Position numbers and translations under genes: made by a program. Below, piece by piece: positions 18,095-26,067 of a DNA stretch of 64,000 bases. Within the stretch, counting starts at the first letter, position 1, and the number at the start of each line of letters is the position of its first letter. Below the pieces are notes generated by a model. It was not told the origin of the DNA and did not search any database. It worked only from the letters and a program-made list of their open reading frames with translations. The DNA is from UBA668 sp038234785 (lineage in GTDB: Bacteria > Actinomycetota > Acidimicrobiia > Acidimicrobiales > Ilumatobacteraceae): assembly GCA_038234785.1 (NCBI GenBank), contig JBBQTC010000008.1, positions 1 through 64,000 on the forward strand, written 5' to 3'.

Positions 18095-19027
18095 TCACCC
18101 CTCCGCGCGCACGAACGTGTCGTACACCGCGTCGTTCAGACGGGCGAGCGCGGCCTGCACCTGATCCATCGCCGCGTCCAGCGCGGCGCCATCGCCGGCG
18201 TCGGCGTGGAGTCCCGTGAGCAGGAGGTCGAGCGCGTCCACGGACGGGAGTGTGCGATCCGGGCCAGGGAGCCGCAGGAGCGCCGAGCGAATGCGCTCGA
18301 GACACCCCGCGACCGAGCGTGGGAACTGCTCGTCGAAGAGGAGGAACGACACCACTCCGGCCCCCACGATGGGACCACGAGTCGCTCGCTGATACATCTG
18401 CAACGCGCTGACCGAGCGCAGGACGCCCATCCACTGCACCTCGTCGTAGTCGTCGACCGAGTCGGGAATCGCGAGCAGGACCGCGGCGCGGACACCGAGG
18501 ACCCGCGTCGTCATGTCGGCACGCTCCAGGCACTGGCCGAGCCGCCACAGTTCGTACGCCTCGTCGCGTTGCATCGCACCGGCGATGACCCCGTCGAGCC
18601 GTTGGTTCTCGCTGACGACCCGCCCCAGGAATCGGGCGCGGGTCCGCCGGTCGACGCCGCCTTCGGCGTCGCGGCCCGTGTAGAGGTACAGGTCGTTCAC
18701 GGTCTGCCACGCGTCGCGTGGCAGCACCTCCCTGGTGGTGCGCAGGTTCTCTCGCGCATGAGCGACGCAGGCGACGACGCTTCCGTGGTTGGCGAGATCG
18801 GCGCCGAGGAACCGCACCACGTCGCTCGCGTTCGCGCGGGCGTGGCTCGCAACGAACTCCTCGCGGCTACCGACGACCGCGTGGAGCGGCTCCCAACTCG
18901 ACGCCACCCCGACGGGGAGGTCGAGCAGCACATCGGTGAAGCTGCGCACGGCCCGAGCCGTGTCGTCGGCGCGCTCCATGTACCGAGCACCCCAGTAGAT
19001 GTTGTCAGCGACGCGCGACAGCAGCAT
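18095..19027 (-). CDS. Alpha-E domain protein (DUF403)
   Basis: A 310-residue all-helical protein of the alpha-E family. It starts with the family hallmark LLSRVADNIYWGARYMERAD. Its biochemical role is unknown; it always accompanies circularly permuted ATP-grasp ligases and transglutaminase-like proteins and is presumed to assist peptide ligation. The ATG overlaps the stop of the ligase gene by one base (TGATG), so translation is coupled. Good length and motif agreement. Confidence 0.9.
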   Translation of the reverse strand: MLLSRVADNIYWGARYMERADDTARAVRSFTDVLLDLPVGVASSWEPLHAVVGSREEFVASHARANASDVVRFLGADLANHGSVVACVAHARENLRTTREVLPRDAWQTVNDLYLYTGRDAEGGVDRRTRARFLGRVVSENQRLDGVIAGAMQRDEAYELWRLGQCLERADMTTRVLGVRAAVLLAIPDSVDDYDEVQWMGVLRSVSALQMYQRATRGPIVGAGVVSFLLFDEQFPRSVAGCLERIRSALLRLPGPDRTLPSVDALDLLLTGLHADAGDGAALDAAMDQVQAALARLNDAVYDTFVRAEG

Positions 19028-20460
19028 CAGCCCTCCACGATCCAGGTGTCCTTGCTGCCGCCGCCCTGCGACGAGTTGACGACGAGCGAGCCGCGACGCA
19101 GCGCAACGCGAGTGAGGCCCCCGGCCGACACGTATTGCGTCCGACCACTGAGGATGAACGGCCGCAGGTCGACGTGGCGCGGCTCGAGCTGGCCGTCACA
19201 GAGTGTGGGGGCCGTGCTGAGCGAGAGGATCGGCTGGGCGACCCAGTTGCGCGGGTCGGCTTCGATGTTGGCAATGGCTTCGTCGAGTTCCGTACGCGAG
19301 GCACGGTTGCCGATCAGGAGCCCGTAGCCCCCGCTCTCGTTGGCCGGCTTGATGACGAGCTCGGCGACGTGATCGATCACGTACTGCCGCTCGTCGGGGT
19401 AGACGCACCGAAAGGTGGGCACGTTCGGCAGCAGTGGTTCCTCGCCGAGGTAGTAGCGGATGAAGTCGGGCACCCATGCGTAGACGACCTTGTCGTCGGC
19501 CACTCCGGCGCCGGGCGCGTTCGCGATCGCAACGTTGCCGGAGCGCCATGCCCTCATCAGGCCCGGCACACCGAGCGTGCTGTCGGGGCGGAACACTTCG
19601 GGGTCGAGGAACAAGTCGTCGACCCGGCGGTACACCACGTGCACTCGCTCGCGACCGCCGATCGTCCGCATGTAGACGCAGTCGTCGTCGCCGACGAAGA
19701 GATCCGCTCCTTCCACCAACGTGGCGCCCATTCGCTGGGCGAGGAACGAATGCTCGAAGTACGCGCTGTTGAAGATGCCGGGCGTGAGCACCACCACGGT
19801 GGGATCCGACACACCGTCCGGGGCGAGGGACGAGAGCATGCGCTTGAGTTCGTCGGTGTAGGCGTCGACCGGGAGGATGCTCTGCTTGGCGAACAGATCC
19901 GCGAACGCGCGCTTCGAGATCGCCCGGTTCTCGAGCACGTAGCTCACCCCGGACGGCACCCGCAGGTTGTCCTCCAGCACGTACATCGTGCCATCGGCGT
20001 CGCGCACGAGATCGCTGCCGGAGATGTGCGCCCACACGCCGTGCTTGGGTGACACCCCACGGCACTGCGGACGGAAGTTCACCGAATGGTCGAGGAGGTC
20101 GGCGGGGAACACACCGGCGGCGATGACACGCTGGTCGTGGTACAGGTCGTCGATGAACGCGTTGAGCGCTCGGAGGCGCTGCATCAATCCGCGTTCGATG
20201 TCGCGCCACTCGTCCGCGGCGATGACGCGGGGGATGATGTCGAACGGCCAGGCCCGGTCGATGCCGCGACCGTCGGAGTACACCGTGAACGTGATCCCCA
20301 TGCCCACGATGTCGAGTTCCGCAAGGTCCTGCCGCTGCTGCAGTTCGGTGAGGCCGAGTTCGTGCAACTGGCGAACCAGCGCCGTTGCCGCCGTGCGGGG
20401 CTCGCCGTTGACATCGATCAGCTCATCCCACATTCCCGCCTGCGTGCGCAGATCTGCCAT
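19027..20460 (-). CDS. Circularly permuted ATP-grasp amidoligase (stand-alone)
   Basis: A 477-residue ATP-grasp enzyme predicted to join an amino group to a carboxylate using ATP. It keeps segments missing from the fused paralogue: VVYRRVDDLFLDPEVF, GNVAIANAPGAGVADDK, the ATP-binding VIKPANESGGYGLLIG and the C-terminal NSSQGGGSKDTW. First gene of the operon. I chose the ATG at 20460 (MADLRTQAG), spaced correctly from GGTGAG; an ATG two codons earlier (20466) is possible. A 22-base inverted repeat lies 38 bases upstream. Product unknown; peptide or amide synthesis is the family-level prediction. Confidence 0.9.
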   Translation of the reverse strand: MADLRTQAGMWDELIDVNGEPRTAATALVRQLHELGLTELQQRQDLAELDIVGMGITFTVYSDGRGIDRAWPFDIIPRVIAADEWRDIERGLMQRLRALNAFIDDLYHDQRVIAAGVFPADLLDHSVNFRPQCRGVSPKHGVWAHISGSDLVRDADGTMYVLEDNLRVPSGVSYVLENRAISKRAFADLFAKQSILPVDAYTDELKRMLSSLAPDGVSDPTVVVLTPGIFNSAYFEHSFLAQRMGATLVEGADLFVGDDDCVYMRTIGGRERVHVVYRRVDDLFLDPEVFRPDSTLGVPGLMRAWRSGNVAIANAPGAGVADDKVVYAWVPDFIRYYLGEEPLLPNVPTFRCVYPDERQYVIDHVAELVIKPANESGGYGLLIGNRASRTELDEAIANIEADPRNWVAQPILSLSTAPTLCDGQLEPRHVDLRPFILSGRTQYVSAGGLTRVALRRGSLVVNSSQGGGSKDTWIVEG

Positions 20461-20497
20461 CGTCATCTCACCAGGCTCTCGAGGGCAGATTTCCGAC

Positions 20498-20519
20498 ACA
20501 TGCCATGACTATGACATGT
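20498..20519. promoter_or_regulatory. Inverted repeat upstream of the amidoligase operon
   Basis: Two 9-base arms, ACATGCCAT and ATGACATGT, with one mismatch and a 4-base spacer. Located 38 bases upstream of the first operon gene, a suitable place for a regulator. No cognate regulator is identified here. Confidence 0.45.
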
Positions 20520-20550
20520 CGATGAACAGGCATGCGTCGTCGGTACGGCC

Positions 20551-21606
20551 TCAACGGGCGATCTGTGCGGTGAAGTCGGCCACGAAGATGCCGAGGCCCA
20601 TCACGACGAGGAGGCCCGCGATCACCCAGAATCTGACGATCACGGTCGTCTCGGGCCAGCCGAGCATCTCGAAGTGGTGGTGGATCGGTGAGAGGCGAAA
20701 CACCCGCCGTTTGCCCTTGGTGGCCTTGAACACCGCCATCTGGATCGCGACGGAGCCGATCTCGATGACGTTCAACCCGGCGAGCAGCGGCAGCAGCAGT
20801 TGCGTGTTCGTACTCAGCGCGAGCAGCGCCAACGCGGCCCCGAGCCCGAGCGCGCCGACGTCGCCCATGAAGATGCGCGCCGGAGCGGCGTTCCACCACA
20901 GGAAACCGGCACACGCCCCGGCGAAGGCGACCGCGAACACGGCCAGGTCGTACGGGTTCACGATCGAGCCGTAGATCTCCGGGTTCCGGAAGCCGAGGAA
21001 GGCGATGATCGCGAACGCGCCGAAGCCGAACATGGCGGCGCCGCCGGCGAGACCGTCCAGCCCATCGGTGACGTTGACCGCGTTCGTCGTGGCGAAGATG
21101 ATGACGCCTGCCCAGACGATCCACAGCACGGTGCCGATCTGCCATCCGGGCGAGTCGGCACGCGTCAACGACACACGCGTGTCGATGTCGGTGATGGCGA
21201 CCAGCGCCGCGGCGATGCCGAACGCGACGCCGAGCGTGATGTATCCCTTCAGCTTCCACAGCACGCCTCGGTTGCGCATCTTGCGGACCTTGATGATGTC
21301 GTCGACCAGACCGATGCCTGCCATCGCGAACACGCCGACGAACATCACCAGTGTCTGGTTGGAGAAGACGACGCCCTCTCGAAGGTGGGGCAACAGGTAG
21401 CCCAGCGTCGCCGCTCCCAACACCGCGATGCCGCCCATCGTGGGCGTGCCCTTCTTGTGCTGGTGCTGGGGTACCACCAGGTTCTCTGCGTTCAGTTCGA
21501 GGATCGGCTGGCTGCGACCGCGGGAGCGGAGGAACTTCTCCAGGAACCCGGTCCCGAACAGGGACACGAAGAACGCGATCGTGCCGGCGATGAAGAGCGC
21601 GATCAT
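20551..21606 (-). CDS. mraY: Phospho-N-acetylmuramoyl-pentapeptide-transferase
   Basis: A 351-residue integral membrane enzyme that moves phospho-MurNAc-pentapeptide from UDP to undecaprenyl phosphate to form lipid I. About ten membrane segments are visible, with hallmark motifs TPTMGG, GLVDD, NAVNVTDGLDGLA and the true-MraY signature LSPIHHHFE. The ATG at 21606 gives the normal length. No other cell-wall or division gene is adjacent (the amidoligase operon is downstream and a multicopper oxidase upstream), so this mraY lies outside the usual dcw cluster. Whether it is the only copy cannot be seen here. Confidence 0.94.
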   Translation of the reverse strand: MIALFIAGTIAFFVSLFGTGFLEKFLRSRGRSQPILELNAENLVVPQHQHKKGTPTMGGIAVLGAATLGYLLPHLREGVVFSNQTLVMFVGVFAMAGIGLVDDIIKVRKMRNRGVLWKLKGYITLGVAFGIAAALVAITDIDTRVSLTRADSPGWQIGTVLWIVWAGVIIFATTNAVNVTDGLDGLAGGAAMFGFGAFAIIAFLGFRNPEIYGSIVNPYDLAVFAVAFAGACAGFLWWNAAPARIFMGDVGALGLGAALALLALSTNTQLLLPLLAGLNVIEIGSVAIQMAVFKATKGKRRVFRLSPIHHHFEMLGWPETTVIVRFWVIAGLLVVMGLGIFVADFTAQIAR

Positions 21607-21689
21607 CCTGTGGCCCGCCGTCGGGGTTCGATGGACACACCACGAGGATCGCCCACTTCGCGGAACCCGGCAAGGGCCGAATGTCACCG

Positions 21690-23183
21690 TCAGACGACGG
21701 AGATCACACCCATCATTCCCAGATCCTCGTGATCGAGGATGTGGCAGTGGTACACCGCGGTCCCGTCGAAATCATGAAAGACCACTCGAATCACCACGGA
21801 ATGCCCCGCCGCAACGTTCACGGTGTCCCGCCAGCCCGGGTCAGGATCGGCACCATCGGTTCGGCTGACGACACGGAAGGGCCAGACATGGAGGTGGAAG
21901 GGATGGTCCATCATCGACTCGTTCGTGATGGTCCACTCCTCGATCGTGTCGATCGCCACGGTCGTGTCCACTCGTGCGCCATCGAACGACTTCCCGTTGA
22001 TCACGAACGCACCTCGGCCCATGCCCATCGCGCCGAGCGTGAAAGAGCGACGACGGTCCACGGTGAACGCGGCAAGGTCGTCGAGCGCGCGCAGCGATGC
22101 CGGCAACGGCCCCACAGCCGTCGCGGGACCGGTCACGTCGATGACGAGCAGGTCGGCCGCGATCGCCGATGACGCTCCGCCCATGCCACCACCCATGCCC
22201 ATGCCACCACGATCGACCGCCGCGGTGGACAACGTCACCGTTCCGGCGACGACAAGCGGCACCATCACTTCCACGCGCTGTCCGGGCGCCACCAGCACCT
22301 GCGGCACGTGGATCGGTGCGGCGAGCCGACCCTGATCGCTGGCCACCTGGTGCATCGAAGCGGCGTCGGATGACAGCAGGTAGTACTTCGACGCACTCGC
22401 GTTCACGATCCGCCACAACTCGGTGGTTCCGATCTTGGCCACCCCACGTGGCCGAACCTGTCCATTGGTGAGCACCACGTCGCCCTCACGTCCGAGCATC
22501 TGCTGAGCAGCCGACACGTCGAGCACCGAGGCGTCCGTACCGACCTGCGGGTCCGACAGCACGAGGATGCGTTCTGTGGCCGACCGAAACGCCGGGTCGT
22601 CGTCGAGCTCGTCCTCCACCACGATCGCACCGGCCAAGCCGCCGGAGATCTGGGCGGCCACCACTCCGTGGTGATGAGGGTGATACCAGAACGTGCCGCT
22701 CGGGTGGTCCTCGGGGAGGACGTACTCGTACGTGTACGCCGCGCCGGGCTCGATCATCACGAACACGTTGTCGCTGCGACCGGACGGTGAGATGTGGAGG
22801 CCGTGAGTGTGCAGATTGGTCGGGGTGTCGAGGTCGTTGCGCAGCGTGAGCGTGAGCGTGTCACCCGGCCGCACGCGCAGCGTCGGCCCGGGAATGCCAC
22901 CGTTGTAGGTGAGCGCATAGCGCGAGCCACTCCCCCACGGCACCATCGTGGCCGCAGCAACGAGTGTGACCTCCAGGCGGCCGTCGGCGCTACGAACCTC
23001 CTCGGGGGGCGAGTAGTCCTGTCCGACGTCACCACCCGATGATGGGTTGGTGCTCGGCGCTCCGTCTCGGCGTGGCCCGCTCGAATTGCATCCCGCGATC
23101 CCGAATGCCCCGACGGCCACCCCACCAATTCCCATCACGCGCAACACCGAACGACGACTGATTCGGCGAGATTGCACGCTCAC
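21690..23183 (-). CDS. Tat-exported multicopper oxidase lipoprotein (MmcO/CueO-like)
   Basis: A 497-residue three-domain multicopper oxidase, probably oxidising Cu(I) outside the membrane for copper tolerance. The N-terminus combines a twin-arginine motif (SRRSVLRVMG) with a lipobox GIAGC, as in mycobacterial MmcO. All copper motifs are present: HTHG, WYHPHHHG, HPFHLH and HCHILDHEDLGMM. A Gly/Met-rich insert (GGMGMGGGMGG) sits mid-protein and may bind Cu(I). It starts at GTG with TAGCGT 6 bases upstream, and a CsoR-like copper operator lies 26-42 bases upstream (23209-23225). Regulation by copper is inferred from that site. Confidence 0.92.
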   Translation of the reverse strand: MSVQSRRISRRSVLRVMGIGGVAVGAFGIAGCNSSGPRRDGAPSTNPSSGGDVGQDYSPPEEVRSADGRLEVTLVAAATMVPWGSGSRYALTYNGGIPGPTLRVRPGDTLTLTLRNDLDTPTNLHTHGLHISPSGRSDNVFVMIEPGAAYTYEYVLPEDHPSGTFWYHPHHHGVVAAQISGGLAGAIVVEDELDDDPAFRSATERILVLSDPQVGTDASVLDVSAAQQMLGREGDVVLTNGQVRPRGVAKIGTTELWRIVNASASKYYLLSSDAASMHQVASDQGRLAAPIHVPQVLVAPGQRVEVMVPLVVAGTVTLSTAAVDRGGMGMGGGMGGASSAIAADLLVIDVTGPATAVGPLPASLRALDDLAAFTVDRRRSFTLGAMGMGRGAFVINGKSFDGARVDTTVAIDTIEEWTITNESMMDHPFHLHVWPFRVVSRTDGADPDPGWRDTVNVAAGHSVVIRVVFHDFDGTAVYHCHILDHEDLGMMGVISVV

Positions 23184-23208
23184 GGCCCCACGCTACCTCG
23201 AACAGGTT

Positions 23209-23225
23209 GATACCCCAGGGGGTAC
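23209..23225. promoter_or_regulatory. CsoR/RicR-type copper operator candidate
   Basis: GATACCCCAGGGGGTAC, a G/C-tract pseudo-palindrome (TACCCC-A-GGGGGTA) of the type bound by CsoR-family copper repressors. It lies between the divergent multicopper oxidase (start 23183) and the gene at 23279, nearer the oxidase, overlapping its likely -35 zone. Confidence 0.6.
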
Positions 23226-23278
23226 AAGGTCCCTATTGCCGGCCTCGACCGTGAAGGACCCGGCCTAACGTCGGGCAG

Positions 23279-24211
23279 ATGTCCAGACTGACCGTGCTGT
23301 GCGGGTTGCCCGGCTCGGGGAAGACCACGATCTCGTGCTCGATCGTCGACCGCCATGGAGGGGTGCGCCTGTGCCCCGACGAGTGGATGGATCAGCTCGG
23401 CATCGACCTGTGGGACGAAGCGGCGCGGGCGCGGATCGAGGCATTGCAGTGGGACCTCGGCCAACAGCTGTTGCTGAACGGCACGGACGTCGTCATCGAA
23501 TGGGGAACCTGGACACGCAGGGAACGCGAGACACTTCGACTGTGGTGCCGCGCCCACGATGTCGTCGTCTCGCTCGTCTTCCTCGAGGTTCACCCCCACG
23601 AACTCCGACGCCGGCTCGCCGCCCGCAACGAGCTCGGCCGCAACGTCGTGATCCCGCTCGAACTCGTCCAGCACTGGTTCGACGACATGTTCGAACCGCC
23701 GACGGTCGAGGAACTCAGTGCGTACGACGCACCGACACCATTCGTGAGCCGACCGTGGGCGGAGACCGACAGCGCGTTCCTCTGGGAGGCGCTGTATCTG
23801 TCCATCCACGTCCGCGAGGGACAGGCTCCCCCGCCGCGTTCAGTGGTGGACACGCCCGACATCGGTCACTACCTCGTCGGGTTCGGGAGTCGGGTCGGCG
23901 ACGACGCGCAGGTCGTCGTGGACGGATTCGACCGGCCGGTCGCAGCGGCGTTCTGCCGACGCATGCCCGACGACGACCCCGGTTACGGGTTCGTGTCGGC
24001 GGACATCCCCGAGTTCGGGATGGCGGTCGTCGCTCACCTGCGAGGGCGGGGGCTCGGGCGGATGGTGCTCACCGATCTGCTCGCTCGCCACCCGACCATG
24101 AGCCTCAGCGTCGATCACGACAACCACGTCGCCCGTGTGTTCTACGAGTCGCTGGGCTTCGTCGCCGTCGCGGAGGAGGGCACGGCCACCACGATGTTGC
24201 GTCGGGCCTGA
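23279..24211 (+). CDS. P-loop kinase (AAA_33/zeta-like) fused to a GNAT acetyltransferase
   Basis: A 310-residue two-domain protein. Residues 1-165 are a small P-loop kinase: Walker A GLPGSGKTT (9-17), then CPDEWMDQLG and FLEVHPHELRRRLAAR as in the AAA_33/zeta-toxin-like family, which phosphorylates small molecules or sugars. Residues about 190-310 are a GNAT domain with the acetyl-CoA loop HLRGRGLGRMVLTDLL and a terminal ARVFYESLGFV. Substrates are unknown; antibiotic or metabolite modification is possible. A TAACGT box lies 7 bases before the ATG, suggesting a leaderless message. No antitoxin-like gene is adjacent, so a toxin role is unlikely. Confidence 0.82.
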   Translation: MSRLTVLCGLPGSGKTTISCSIVDRHGGVRLCPDEWMDQLGIDLWDEAARARIEALQWDLGQQLLLNGTDVVIEWGTWTRRERETLRLWCRAHDVVVSLVFLEVHPHELRRRLAARNELGRNVVIPLELVQHWFDDMFEPPTVEELSAYDAPTPFVSRPWAETDSAFLWEALYLSIHVREGQAPPPRSVVDTPDIGHYLVGFGSRVGDDAQVVVDGFDRPVAAAFCRRMPDDDPGYGFVSADIPEFGMAVVAHLRGRGLGRMVLTDLLARHPTMSLSVDHDNHVARVFYESLGFVAVAEEGTATTMLRRA

Positions 24212-24248
24212 AGGGAACCCTGTCACACCCCTGGTTGATGATGGGGGT

Positions 24249-25466
24249 GTGTCCAGCCCGACCGATCTCGTGAACGAACTCCACGGCATCATCGATCGAT
24301 TGCTCGCGGTCGATCCGAGTGAACTGTCGGCGGACGAGCTGGACTCGATCGCGGTCGGGCTGCAGGCCGAGCGCTCACGACTCGACATCGCCGCTGCTGA
24401 CGCGATCCATCACTGGGAGCGAGACGACAGCTGGCGGGTGGACGGGTCGTTGAGGGCTTCGCTCGCGCTCGGGCGACGAACTCGACGCGACCACCGCCGC
24501 GCTCGCTCCGAGTTGCATCGGGCGCAGCGTCTGCAGCGAATGCGTGCGACGCGGGCGGCCGTGCTCGACGGGCGTCTGTCGATCGATCACGTCGACCTGT
24601 TCGTGCAGTGTGCGACCGACGCACGGCTCGAGCTGTTCCTCGAGCACGAGTCGTTCCTCGTCGATCGCTGCGCGGCGATGACCGGGCAGTTCGACGATGC
24701 CCGCAGGCTCATGCAGTACTGGGCCCAGCTCGCCGACGACGTACTCGGCGGGCGCCGTGAGCGCCCCGACCCGTCCACGCTCTACCTCTCCCGATCCCAC
24801 GACACCGGGGAAGGGGTCCTCGATGGTCGGTTGTCGGCGATCGACGCCGAGATCGTGTCCGGAGAGCTCCAGCAGCTCGACCGCGAGATCAAGCTCGAGG
24901 ACCGCACGGCTGGAGTCCGGCGTACTCCGGCCCAACGCCGCGCGGCCGCCCTGGTGCGCATGGCGACCCGATCCGCCGCTGCCACCGGAAGAAGCCCTCG
25001 CCCACTGTTCCAGGTGATCGTCGGCGACGACACGGCCCGTCGACTGTGCGAACTCGCATCGGGGGTCGTGGTGCACCCGGAGGATCTGAGCCCTCATCTC
25101 GACGACGCGGTGATGGAGACGTTCCTGTTCGACGGTCCGTCGACGATCATCGCCTCGAGCAGCCGGCGACGCTTCACCGGCGCGCTGCGCAGGGCCGTCC
25201 AGGTCCGCGACCGCCGCTGCCAGCACGTGTCCGGTTGCCCGACACCTGCTGCAGACTGCGACATCGATCACCGAAGACCCGCCGCTCGAGGTGGGCCGAC
25301 GAGCCAGTTCAACGGTCACGTCGAATGCGTCCCGCACAACCGCATCGCCGACCTCCACGATGCCCCCGTCGAAGCACCCGAACGCGAGATCACCCGACTC
25401 GACGAGCTGCGCTGCCGGATCCGATGGCGCGTGCTCCACGATCTCACCGCGGCCGATGTCGGGTGA
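24249..25466 (+). CDS. DUF222 / HNH endonuclease domain protein
   Basis: A 405-residue protein of the large actinobacterial DUF222-HNH family. The N-terminal two thirds are helical DUF222; the HNH nuclease site is near residues 335-370 (CDIDHRRP, FNGHVECVPHNR). Such genes occur in many copies per genome, sometimes inside mobile elements, and their function is unknown. The GTG at 24249 (VSSPTDLV) is preferred over upstream in-frame starts that overlap the previous gene. No transposase or intein is visible here. Confidence 0.82.
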   Translation: MSSPTDLVNELHGIIDRLLAVDPSELSADELDSIAVGLQAERSRLDIAAADAIHHWERDDSWRVDGSLRASLALGRRTRRDHRRARSELHRAQRLQRMRATRAAVLDGRLSIDHVDLFVQCATDARLELFLEHESFLVDRCAAMTGQFDDARRLMQYWAQLADDVLGGRRERPDPSTLYLSRSHDTGEGVLDGRLSAIDAEIVSGELQQLDREIKLEDRTAGVRRTPAQRRAAALVRMATRSAAATGRSPRPLFQVIVGDDTARRLCELASGVVVHPEDLSPHLDDAVMETFLFDGPSTIIASSSRRRFTGALRRAVQVRDRRCQHVSGCPTPAADCDIDHRRPAARGGPTSQFNGHVECVPHNRIADLHDAPVEAPEREITRLDELRCRIRWRVLHDLTAADVG

Positions 25467-25487
25467 GTCGCGGCTGGCTGCGATGCG

Positions 25488-26057
25488 TCAGCCGAGCGGG
25501 TCGGGCCAGGCGAGGTCGCCGGGCGGGTCCTCACCGACGACCCCATCGATGGCTTCGCGCAGCAGATCGGCGTGGCCGGTGTGCCGGCCGTATTCCTCGA
25601 CCAGGTCGAAGAGCAGGCGCCGCAGGCTCATGGTGTTCCCACCCCACCCGTAGGCGGTCTCGTGGTCGAGGCCGCCGTCGGCCAGGGCGCGGCGAACGCT
25701 CGCCCTGGAGCGGGTGACGGTGGCGGTCCACATCGCGTAGAGCTCCTCCGGGGAGTCGTCGTCGGCGGAGGTGAAGTCCCAGTCGGGGTCGTCGTCCCAC
25801 GGCGCCGATGCCCAGGGTTCCGAGACGGGCTCGCTCCAGAGCTTGCGAGTGAACATCTCGTCCTCCGCCCGCGAGAGGTGCTTGAGCAGCCGACCCAAGG
25901 TCAGCGAGGACGAAGGCAGGCGGAACGACAGGCCCGTCGAGTCGAGTCCGCGCGCCTTCCATGCGAACGTCGCTCTCAGTCGCTCGAGCGACGCAATGAG
26001 GTGTTCGACCTCCGTGCCGGCCATCGGCGGTTCCCAGGGGTTCGGTACGTAGGTCAC
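25488..26057 (-). CDS. DinB/DUF664-family protein
   Basis: A 189-residue four-helix protein of the DinB superfamily (DUF664 branch). The helix with metal-type residues is seen in RLLKHLSRAEDEMF, and a second conserved segment is LVEEYGRHTGHADLLREAIDG. Actinobacterial members include mycothiol-dependent S-transferases; this one keeps the histidines H60 and H158/H161 region that could bind metal, but its substrate is unknown. It begins at GTG (26057); an internal ATG at 26024 is possible. AlaX ends 10 bases upstream, so the two may be co-transcribed. Confidence 0.85.
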   Translation of the reverse strand: MTYVPNPWEPPMAGTEVEHLIASLERLRATFAWKARGLDSTGLSFRLPSSSLTLGRLLKHLSRAEDEMFTRKLWSEPVSEPWASAPWDDDPDWDFTSADDDSPEELYAMWTATVTRSRASVRRALADGGLDHETAYGWGGNTMSLRRLLFDLVEEYGRHTGHADLLREAIDGVVGEDPPGDLAWPDPLG

Positions 26058-26067
26058 CTCGGGAAGA

